Part shown: positions 1-6,008 of the stretch, piece by piece
How the letters are laid out: each line of letters opens with the position of its first letter
Position numbering within the stretch: the first letter of the stretch is position 1
Origin: Planctomycetaceae bacterium
Lineage (GTDB): Bacteria > Planctomycetota > Planctomycetia > Pirellulales > Thermoguttaceae
Reading direction: 5' to 3'
Assembly: GCA_031256755.1 (NCBI GenBank)
Contig: JAIRPZ010000135.1
Span: 1 to 11,748 of the forward strand
DNA: 11,748 nucleotides
The notes under the pieces: generated by a model
The model's database searches: none
Seen by the model: the letters and a program-made list of their open reading frames with translations, nothing else
What the model was told of the DNA's origin: nothing
Made by a program: the position numbers and the translations under genes

Positions 1-66
1 AAGATGGCCACCGCCCGCCAAGTTTTCCCCTTGCCGGACAATTTTCGTCCTTTTCGTTTCCTGCTG

Positions 67-95
67 TTGACAATCTGCCGGTTTCGATGTATACT
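67..95 (+). promoter_or_regulatory. Near-consensus sigma-70 promoter for the DUF1559 gene
   Basis: TTGACA at 67-72 and TATACT at 90-95 are separated by 17 bases. That is a perfect -35 box and a -10 box one base from consensus at ideal spacing. Transcription would start near 102-103, about 55 bases before the ATG at 157. It is the strongest promoter-like sequence in the window and supports the start at 157. I see no identifiable gene in bases 1-66. Confidence 0.8.
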
Positions 96-104
96 AGACA
101 TAGA

Positions 105-121
105 TACGTCACGGTGACGTA
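105..121. promoter_or_regulatory. Perfect palindrome just after the transcription start (operator or 5' mRNA hairpin)
   Basis: TACGTCAC at 105-112 and GTGACGTA at 114-121 are perfect inverted repeats around one central base. The element lies about +3 to +19 relative to the start predicted from the promoter at 67-95. In DNA it could be an operator bound by a dimeric regulator. In RNA it would give a 7-bp stem with a three-base loop at the 5' end of the transcript. The sequence alone does not decide between these. Confidence 0.55.
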
Positions 122-143
122 GTAATTTTTACCTCTTTATGAA

Positions 144-149
144 AAGGAG
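144..149 (+). promoter_or_regulatory. Strong Shine-Dalgarno sequence for the ATG at 157
   Basis: AAGGAG at 144-149 sits seven bases before ATG 157-159, which is ideal spacing. Most other genes in the window have no clear Shine-Dalgarno, so this site marks 157 as a real and efficient start. The frame it opens stops at 286-288 unless ribosomes or the DNA shift frame at the G run. Confidence 0.7.
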
Positions 150-156
150 AAATACC

Positions 157-1451
157 ATGCACACGAAAATTTTGACACCGGTTCACGGAATTACCGGCAC
201 AACCCTTACAAACGCTCCCATGCGTAGTAAAATAGGCAATAGAACGGGGGGGGGGGACAATCTGATCTCGCCGGGCATCAGACCGTAGACGGAAATCCTT
301 CTGCTGCCGACTGCCATCCGCAATCTGCCGTCTATTCTGCGGGCTTTACCCTTGTCGAACTCTTGGTCGTGATTGCCATTATCGGCTTGCTTATCGCCTT
401 ACTCTTGCCCGCCATCCAAGCCGCACGCGAGGCAGCCCGCAAAATGCAGTGCGGCAACAAACAGAAGCAACTCGCTCTTGCCGCTCACAACTACCAGAAC
501 ACTTACAGCATGCTGCCGATGATAAGCGGCACCGAAAACGGGATCGGCAGCGGTGCCAGATGCAAATACACGCAGAACGACCAAAAAGCCGGATTACTCA
601 TCGACCTTCTCCCGTACTTGGAAGCCCCGCAAATTTACGACTTGTGGAAAGTATCAACGGTCAACCCTGACGGAGGAGTCGGTGCTGCCGATTCTCTTGA
701 TGATGTCCGGCGGCTGCAACTGGACGGACTGTTTATTTGTCCTTCGGGACTCTCCTCTTCGGCAATTACTTTGGGGGTTCGGGCAGCCACCCATTACCGA
801 TGGAATCACGGCGATGCCCCGTTTGACAATTACAAAGGTCAGACCGGATACGAAACGATTGCATGGCGGCGGGGACTCGGCGGCCATGGAAAAGGTTCGG
901 TCATTGACTTCGGGAGCATTACAGACGGATTAAGCAATACCGCCATGTTTTCCGAGCGGATGTTTGCGGAATCCGACCCGGGTATCCTGAAAATTACCGA
1001 AGGTATTCTCCAGAATGGCGGAACTTGGACTGGAAGTTATGCAGCGGCAAGGTTGACTGACCGGCTTATCGTGCTTGATTATTGCGGAACAAACGGAGAA
1101 TACAAGAATCCGATTTCAGGAATTACTTATAAAAGCGACTATAGAGGTAGTTTCGGACACCTCTATTCTAGTGCCGTATCATTTCACAGCGGTTTTCATA
1201 CGGTACTGCCGCCGAATGGTCCGGCAGTGAGGAATAATTCCAGCAGGGATATTGCGGTAATGACACCGACAAGTAATCACAAAGGGGGAGTGAATCTTGC
1301 CAAGTGCGATGGTTCGGTGACTTTTATTACCAATGCCATTGACACCAACGGTACGGCAAAAGCGGCGGCAACGACGGCAGATGAGCCGAGTCCGTTCGGC
1401 ATTTGGGGCGCACTCGGTTCCCGCTGCGGAGGAGAAAGCCAAACGCCGTGA
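157..1451 (+). CDS. DUF1559 pseudopilin-like surface protein, N-terminus frame-disrupted at a G11 tract
   Basis: This is a planctomycete DUF1559 protein (the SBP_bac_10 type). It has a type IV prepilin-like N-terminus and is presumably inserted in or exported across the inner membrane. The frame read from 243 to 1451 contains the methylation motif G-F-T-L-V-E-L-L at 342-365, then a hydrophobic helix, the family signature A-A-R-E-A-A-R, and near the C-terminus H-K-G-G-V-N followed by C-D-G-S-V. That frame has a stop at 240-242 and no ATG, GTG or TTG before 363, which is already inside the motif. The ATG at 157, with a strong promoter and Shine-Dalgarno, is one frame off and by itself gives only a 43-residue peptide ending at 288. 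A -1 shift, or one extra G in the run at 246-256, joins them into one protein with a leader of about 63 residues before the processed phenylalanine. Family assignment is secure. Whether the gene is phase variable, frameshifted by programme, broken, or misread is open. Confidence 0.8.
246..256 (+). repeat. Run of 11 G within the 5' coding region
   Basis: Eleven consecutive G residues lie exactly where the frame of ATG 157 must switch to the DUF1559 frame. Homopolymers of this length are slippage-prone in replication and transcription, and are also error-prone in sequencing. With 12 or 9 G the two frames would be joined. With 11 they are not. Confidence 0.9.
304..331 (+). repeat. Four heptad repeats (CTGCNNN-type) in the prepilin leader
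   Basis: Four consecutive seven-base units, CTGCCGA, CTGCCAT, CCGCAAT and CTGCCGT, lie immediately upstream of the prepilin motif. Units of the same kind (CTGCAAT, CTGCGGT, CTGCCGT) recur in both orientations in the hairpin region at 1454-1570. In the DUF1559 frame the heptads encode part of the hydrophilic leader. Confidence 0.5.
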
Positions 1452-1453
1452 TG

Positions 1454-1570
1454 AATTAGTTTGCAGACAGCATTGATAATTTCCTTTAGACGGCAGATTG
1501 CAGACCGCAGACGGCAGCAAGAAAGAATCTTTTCTGCTGCTGTCTGCAATCTGCGGTCTGCAAACTAATT
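1454..1570. repeat. Nested inverted-repeat (hairpin) region made of heptads between two genes
   Basis: A perfect 15-bp inverted repeat frames the region (1454-1468 with 1556-1570, reading AATTAGTTTGCAGAC). Inside, 1507-1524 pairs with 1531-1547, with one G-T wobble and one bulged A around a six-base loop. The arms are seven-base units such as GCAGATT, GCAGACC and GCAGACG on the left and their complements on the right. No T run follows either stem, so this is not a standard rho-independent terminator. It could act as an RNA processing or stability element, a partial transcription block between the genes, or a small dispersed repeat. Confidence 0.7.
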
Positions 1571-1608
1571 ATCAATTCAAAGAACAACCTTTAACCATTA
1601 ACAAACCA

Positions 1609-2103
1609 ATGAAAGCATTAACAACCATTACACTTCTTATCGTTACATTAACCTTGAACGGCTGCGGTGATACTTCGCGACCGAAGGACTTGCCGAAATT
1701 GTATCCCTGCACGATAACAATCACGCAGGAAGGGAAACCGCTGATCGGCGCAACGGTCGAGTTCATACCGGCTGACGCGGCGAATGCAAAGTTTCGGGCG
1801 GTGTCGACGACCGGCGAAGACGGTTCGGTCAACATGTCAACTTATGGATTTGCCGGCGCACCGGCAGGCAAGTACAAAGTTATCGTTACGAAAACAATGG
1901 ACGATGATTTCGTCTATGCGGCAGAAGTCAACCCGGAAAGCGGCGAAAAAGATATTGTCAGTTTTCACACTTACCGGCTGGTCGAAGAAAAGTATTCGAC
2001 TGCGGAAACGACACCGTTTGAGATCGAAATCACCGGCAAAGAAAGAAGCGTAACAAAAACGTTTGATGCCGGAAAAGCAGTGAAGGAAAAGGTCCCGAAT
2101 TAG
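1609..2103 (+). CDS. Small secreted lipoprotein with a transthyretin/carboxypeptidase-regulatory-like domain
   Basis: The predicted product is 164 residues. Starting at ATG 1609, the N-terminus is a lipoprotein signal: K near the start, a hydrophobic stretch T-L-L-I-V-T-L-T-L, then L-N-G-C, with lipidation expected at Cys19. The rest has the look of a small beta-sandwich of the carboxypeptidase-regulatory/transthyretin-like kind: E-G-K-P-L-I-G-A-T-V-E-F at about 37-48, T-G-E-D-G-S-V in the middle and A-P-A-G-K-Y-K-V about 15 residues later. In planctomycetes such small lipoproteins often follow DUF1559 genes, as here, but the partner role is not known. The frame is open upstream to about 1498, inside the hairpin repeat; the ATG is preferred because it gives a proper lipobox signal. 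No Shine-Dalgarno is visible, and the 38-base leader after the hairpin is A-rich. Confidence 0.85.
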   Translation: MKALTTITLLIVTLTLNGCGDTSRPKDLPKLYPCTITITQEGKPLIGATVEFIPADAANAKFRAVSTTGEDGSVNMSTYGFAGAPAGKYKVIVTKTMDDDFVYAAEVNPESGEKDIVSFHTYRLVEEKYSTAETTPFEIEITGKERSVTKTFDAGKAVKEKVPN

Positions 2104-2164
2104 TGTATTTCCGTTCCGTCTATAGCCGCAGGAGTTTTTGCTGCTGCCGGGGCCGTATTTGCAT

Positions 2165-3652
2165 TTACGCTTCCGGCAGCAGTTCCATTTGCTGAAGTGC
2201 TTCCCGGACTTGCCGCACCTTCACCGGCATCGTCAAAATCACACGGTTCGGTTGCAGCGTTACTGCATTTTCCCACTCGATTTGTCCCGCATCCAAAATC
2301 AGAACCGCACCGACATCCCGAAGTCCCCGGTACTGCGAAAAATCGTTAAATGCCCGTACCGCCCGCATCCCCAGTGATTGACCGTTAAACAAAATACACT
2401 GCGCCGCCAAATCGTCAGACGCAAATAGCGGAGCCACTTCATCTGGATTATTGATACAAATAGTATGGAGTTGAAATTTTTCCATCAGGATTTTCAAACT
2501 TTCCTGCGTTTTCGGATTGGCATCAACAATTAACACGGTTTTCGTTTGAATTTGTTTCAACCGTTCCGCACGGTCCGTTTTTTGTCCGATCCGCAGGGAA
2601 GGGCTGTCCGCCGTGCCGGAGGTGCCGGAATCCAAACGGCGCATCGCATTCCGCAAATCCCCCAGCATTTCTCCGGCGGTCTGATAACGGTGTTCCGCAT
2701 TCGGCATCAATGCCTTATTGATCAATGCCGCCACCGCCGCCGGTAAGTCCGGTTCGACTTGCTGAATCGGTTTGATCGTAAAAAACCGGTTCCGATCCAT
2801 CCGTTTCGCCTTATCTTTTGTTTCCAGAAACGGCGATTCGCCGCAGAGCAAATGGTACAAAATGCAGCCGAGAAAATAGAGATCGCTGCGGTCGTCCATT
2901 CGGGGCGCACCGGACGCTTTTTCCAAGGCAATGTAGTCAATGGACTGCTGATGCCGCAAAAACGGAATATCCGCTCCGGCTTTATCTTGGGCAACCGATG
3001 CCAGTCCGAAGTCCACCAGTTTCGCCTGACCGGACGAAGATAAAATAATGTTGCTCAACTTCAAATCACGGTGCGGCAATTTTTTCACACGCAGCGCATA
3101 CTCTAATGCGCTGCACGCATCCAAACCGATTTGAATGACTGTTTTCGGTTCGACTTTCTTTCGGATTTTGATGAATTCCCGCAGCGTTTGCCCTTCAACA
3201 AATTCCATCGCCATATAATGAAGATGTCCGATGGATTCCGCATGAAATACGGGAACGATATTGGGATGTTTCAATTCCGAAACGAGGCGGGCTTCGGTCA
3301 TAAAGTGATTGATAAACGCTTCGCTGTCGCTGAACCTTGCCCGCAGCACTTTGACGGCGGCGGTCTCGTTGGTTTCCCGATGAACACAGCGGAAGACGCG
3401 GGCAAAAGTTCCGGCACCAGCAACGTACAGGGCTTTGTAGAGACCGAAGAAGAATCCCCGGTCATCGCCGCTGTTGATGCGGTCGATTTGGTAGTTAGTC
3501 ATCCAGCCATGCCGCATAGCCGATTGCAGAAAGAGATCGGCAGAGGGATTTTTTACCCTGATTTCCGCCCGCAATTCGTCAATCTGCGGCGGCGACAGGA
3601 TACCGACGGTCAGGACTCGCTGAATCAATTCATCAAAAGAATAGGCGGACAT
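2165..3652 (-). CDS. Serine/threonine protein kinase with a C-terminal receiver-like domain
   Basis: The predicted product is 495 residues. The N-terminal 70 residues resemble those of other planctomycete kinases (helical, with G-W-M-T-N-Y-Q). The kinase domain follows: glycine loop G-A-G-T-F-A-R-V at 79-86, ATP-binding Lys101 in A-A-V-K, helix-C Glu120, catalytic loop H-R-D-L-K-L-S-N at 194-201 (the usual P after K is L), D-F-G at 214-216, and S-D-L-Y at 256-259. All core catalytic residues are present, so it is probably active, and it has no transmembrane segment. After a linker, residues about 370-492 fold like a CheY receiver (V-L-I-V-D at the start), but the phosphoacceptor position reads F-N-G, the Ser/Thr position is Asp, and the lysine of the K-P motif is Met (M-P). 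It is therefore probably a non-phosphorylatable pseudo-receiver. ATG 3652 was chosen over an in-frame TTG at 3676. Substrates are unknown. Confidence 0.92.
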   Translation of the reverse strand: MSAYSFDELIQRVLTVGILSPPQIDELRAEIRVKNPSADLFLQSAMRHGWMTNYQIDRINSGDDRGFFFGLYKALYVAGAGTFARVFRCVHRETNETAAVKVLRARFSDSEAFINHFMTEARLVSELKHPNIVPVFHAESIGHLHYMAMEFVEGQTLREFIKIRKKVEPKTVIQIGLDACSALEYALRVKKLPHRDLKLSNIILSSSGQAKLVDFGLASVAQDKAGADIPFLRHQQSIDYIALEKASGAPRMDDRSDLYFLGCILYHLLCGESPFLETKDKAKRMDRNRFFTIKPIQQVEPDLPAAVAALINKALMPNAEHRYQTAGEMLGDLRNAMRRLDSGTSGTADSPSLRIGQKTDRAERLKQIQTKTVLIVDANPKTQESLKILMEKFQLHTICINNPDEVAPLFASDDLAAQCILFNGQSLGMRAVRAFNDFSQYRGLRDVGAVLILDAGQIEWENAVTLQPNRVILTMPVKVRQVREALQQMELLPEA

Positions 3653-3676
3653 TGAAAGGAACGCAAACCGGGACAA

Positions 3677-3714
3677 ATACCGTTTCCGTGATTTTCCTGA
3701 TTATACCGTTTCCG
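3677..3714. repeat. Two exact 12-base direct repeats in the divergent promoter region
   Basis: ATACCGTTTCCG occurs at 3677-3688 and again at 3703-3714, with start-to-start spacing of 26 bases, about two and a half helical turns. The second copy overlaps the kinase -10 box; the first lies just downstream of its start point. The nine-base core appears a third time, inverted (CGGAAACGG), at 3809-3817 in the leader of the divergent pterin gene. This arrangement suggests binding sites for a regulator serving both genes. Confidence 0.55.
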
Positions 3715-3729
3715 CCGCAAAATTGTCCG
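3700..3729 (-). promoter_or_regulatory. Promoter of the kinase gene (minus strand)
   Basis: On the minus strand a perfect TATAAT lies at 3700-3705. A partial -35 box (CGGACA, matching the last four bases of consensus) lies at 3724-3729, 18 bases away. Transcription would start near 3693, about 40 bases before the ATG at 3652. The -10 box overlaps one copy of the 12-base repeat at 3703-3714. Confidence 0.55.
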
Positions 3730-3741
3730 CGGGAGTTGCTG

Positions 3742-3769
3742 TTGACAGCATAAAAATATCCGGTAAAAT
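3742..3769 (+). promoter_or_regulatory. Promoter of the pterin synthase-like gene
   Basis: TTGACA at 3742-3747 and TAAAAT at 3764-3769 are separated by 16 bases. Transcription would start near 3776, giving a leader of about 58 bases to ATG 3834. This placement argues against upstream in-frame starts. An imperfect inverted repeat at 3760-3788 (arms beginning CCGGTA and ending TACCGG) covers the -10 box and start point, as an operator would. Confidence 0.65.
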
Positions 3770-3833
3770 TCTGTGGAAATTCTACCGGTCGACGGGACTT
3801 GGACTTTTCGGAAACGGTTTTGCGGCATGTCTT

Positions 3834-4325
3834 ATGAAATATGCGATTCGCTTTGAACATGATTCTCTGCATTTTTCGGCTTCCCATTTCATTACTTTCG
3901 GCAAGCCGGAAAAGGTGGAGGCGTTGCATGGTCATAATTTTCGGATTAAAGCCGAAATTACCGGTCCGCTCAATGAGCGTGATTATGTGGTTGACTTTGT
4001 GATTGCCTTTAATTCGCTCAAACGTATTTGCGATGAACTTTCTCATTGTGTTTTATTGCCGAAAGATCATCCGTGTATCCGCATTAAGACTGCCGGCGGA
4101 GTGATTCATGCGGCGATACCGCCGTTGCAGTGGTCGTTTCCTGAAGCGGATTCGAAATTGCTGCCGGTGCGGAACACGACAACGGAAGCCCTTGCGGAAT
4201 ACATTGCGTGCCGATACCGGTTGCTTCTTGAGCGGGACGGTGCTTTTGAGTATCCGTCCAATCAATACGGGATTACGATTGAACTTGAAGAGTCCCCCGG
4301 AATGTGGGCGATCTGCCGCAGTTGA
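3834..4325 (+). CDS. 6-pyruvoyl-tetrahydropterin synthase / QueD family (COG0720) protein lacking the usual catalytic Cys
   Basis: The predicted product is 163 residues. Members of this family convert dihydroneopterin triphosphate to pyruvoyl- or carboxy-tetrahydropterin in queuosine, folate or tetrahydropterin pathways. The three zinc ligands fit: His18 in F-S-A-S-H-F, and His32 and His34 in L-H-G-H-N. Other family marks are V-D-F at 53-55, His71, N-T-T-T-E at 114-118 and E-E-S-P-G-M-W near the end. The residue four before the first His of HGH, Cys in QueD and PTPS enzymes, is Val28 here, followed by Glu29, so the exact reaction may differ. At 163 residues it is longer than the usual 120-150, with an insert around 75-110. 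The kinase gene is divergent upstream. ATG 3834 fits both the family N-terminus and the promoter. Confidence 0.85.
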   Translation: MKYAIRFEHDSLHFSASHFITFGKPEKVEALHGHNFRIKAEITGPLNERDYVVDFVIAFNSLKRICDELSHCVLLPKDHPCIRIKTAGGVIHAAIPPLQWSFPEADSKLLPVRNTTTEALAEYIACRYRLLLERDGAFEYPSNQYGITIELEESPGMWAICRS

Positions 4326-4360
4326 GTGCGGCGGGTGATTGCCGCACTCCATCTTTTCTT
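4324..4360 (+). terminator. Rho-independent terminator after the pterin synthase-like gene
   Basis: A perfect 9-bp stem (GAGTGCGGC at 4324-4332 with GCCGCACTC at 4341-4349), an eight-base loop, and a T-rich tail (ATCTTTTCTT) follow directly on the stop codon at 4323-4325. It separates this gene from the next unit. Confidence 0.85.
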
Positions 4361-4510
4361 CTGTTACTTAATAAAATGACATTTATGCGGATATACCCGT
4401 TTCGCCGGCGGCGATCTCTTTTTCGGATTATGTCAATTTTTCCGGTTATTCTGCCGATTGTAGGGACAGCGGGCTGTTCCTATTGCCCGGTACCCCCTTT
4501 TAATGACGAC

Positions 4511-5950
4511 ATGAATACGAAATATCTGCTGAAACCAATTGCCGCAATGTCCCTGTCCGTTACGTTAACCTTTGCTGCTTTTGCTGAGGAAGACGCTTTC
4601 AACGGAACCGAAACACCGGATGCCGCTGCCGATATTATTTCGACCAGCGAAGTCGAACGCCCTGCCGTCATTCTTCCTTCTGTTAAGGAAGAACCGAAAT
4701 TGATCCGCCCCGGCGACATTGCCGTTCAACCGCCGAAAATCGTCAAAAAAGATAACGGCGAACTGATACTGGTTCAGTACAGCACTCGCAGCCAAAAACA
4801 AAACAATCAGCCGGAAACCCCGGCACCGGCTGTCGATTTACCGCAGCAATACCGCGATTTCGATGCGATGAACGAAACAGAACGAATAGCCCATTTGAAA
4901 CGGTCTATTCAGGCATTGCTGACCGCAAATACCAAACGCGGAGTGAATACGATGAACAATACGCCGCATGATGTTATGTTGATGACGCTGCCTTACGGTG
5001 CCGATGCAAAAGTGTACCAGCCCGATCCGCAGGCAAATCCCCGCGACCGGAATGCCCCGAAAGGAACATACATTTACTCGATGGGGGCTTTATGCTGGAA
5101 TATTCCGTGCAGCGGTAAATCTCTGCTGCGGACGGACGGCAACAAAGTCATTGCGAGAGTCGGTACCGGTTATCAGCGGCAGCCGGCTTCCTTTCTGGCA
5201 ATGCTGGCGATGTCAAACATTATGCCGAACTACGAATTAAAAGTCAGCGGCGGTGCGTATACGATTGCTCATCTGATCGCTTCGGAACGAATGTCTGTTT
5301 CCAAAGGAATGAATCTTTCCAATGCACTGATTGCGTTTTCGTTTTACGGAGAAGCAAAAGATCAGTGGAAAAACGAATTCGGTGAAACATGGAATGTTGA
5401 AAAAATGGTCACCGAAGAGTTAAACCGGTCGCTGGATCAGGGAACAAGCGATGTTACGGACTGGCTGCTCGGTCTGACTTCTGCTGTCCGTTTATATGAA
5501 AGCGAGAGCAAACCGATTCGGGGACCGATGGCATTGGCGAAAAAACAACTCGGCACTTATCGGGATTTCATTTTGTCGATTCAAAACGATCATTACCTTT
5601 GGCATCCGAAGTTCTTCCTGTTCAAAGGGTATAATCCTGATGTTTATGAAACGATGTATTCGAGCGGACATATTCTGCGGTGGCTTGTCTATTCGCTGCC
5701 GGAAAAGGATTTGCAGAATCCGCAGGTTGTCCGTGCGGTGATGAGTTTGGCGGCGACGGTCAACCGGGTACCGGCGACCGTATCGGCGGGATCGTTAAGT
5801 GATAAACAATTAGAGGGTTTGGCGGTTTCTCTGCATGCACTGGCAATGTATTACAGCCGGTCTTTTAAGGAAGACCCGATACCGTCACCGGCACAGCCGG
5901 AGAAAACGGTTGCGAACATTGCCCTTGTGCGGTTCGGAGAAAATGACTAA
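4511..5950 (+). CDS. Secreted conserved planctomycete protein, probably alpha-toroid fold
   Basis: The predicted product is 479 residues. Starting at ATG 4511 there is a clean Sec signal peptide: K4 and K8, a hydrophobic core, and A-F-A before E-E-D, with cleavage expected after residue 25. A Pro- and acid-rich linker follows to about residue 125. The rest is helical with recurring segments such as L-C-W-N-I-P (about 194), F-L-A-M-L-A-M-S-N (about 227), G-P-M-A-L-A and G-H-I-L-R-W-L (about 384). I recognise it as a planctomycete protein of the type often mislabelled as an ADP-ribosylation factor GTPase-activating protein; the alpha/alpha-toroid fold is an inference. No catalytic motif is recognised. 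The frame is open back to 4304 and would allow a longer N-terminus containing A-G-C. The next gene lies 58 bases downstream, so the two are probably co-transcribed. Confidence 0.8.
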   Translation: MNTKYLLKPIAAMSLSVTLTFAAFAEEDAFNGTETPDAAADIISTSEVERPAVILPSVKEEPKLIRPGDIAVQPPKIVKKDNGELILVQYSTRSQKQNNQPETPAPAVDLPQQYRDFDAMNETERIAHLKRSIQALLTANTKRGVNTMNNTPHDVMLMTLPYGADAKVYQPDPQANPRDRNAPKGTYIYSMGALCWNIPCSGKSLLRTDGNKVIARVGTGYQRQPASFLAMLAMSNIMPNYELKVSGGAYTIAHLIASERMSVSKGMNLSNALIAFSFYGEAKDQWKNEFGETWNVEKMVTEELNRSLDQGTSDVTDWLLGLTSAVRLYESESKPIRGPMALAKKQLGTYRDFILSIQNDHYLWHPKFFLFKGYNPDVYETMYSSGHILRWLVYSLPEKDLQNPQVVRAVMSLAATVNRVPATVSAGSLSDKQLEGLAVSLHALAMYYSRSFKEDPIPSPAQPEKTVANIALVRFGEND

Positions 5951-6008
5951 TATCCCGCCGGTGTCTTTTTCTGCACCGGTTACCGCCGCAGTGATACCAA
6001 TTATCAAT

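Noticed and set aside
1..66. Possible end or start of a gene at the left edge
   Set aside because: An ATG at 4 opens a short frame running through the promoter at 67-95; no recognisable protein on either strand.
2126..2150. Hairpin between the convergent lipoprotein and kinase genes
   Set aside because: CCGCAG/CTGCCGG pairs with a bulged base and only six pairs, without a T run; too weak to call a terminator.
3131..3655. 174-codon plus-strand frame opposite the kinase
   Set aside because: Shadow of the kinase coding sequence, with no plausible domains or signals.
3723..3833. Longer N-terminus for the pterin synthase-like protein
   Set aside because: A TTGACA/TAAAAT promoter lies inside this stretch, and the family's N-terminus begins at ATG 3834.
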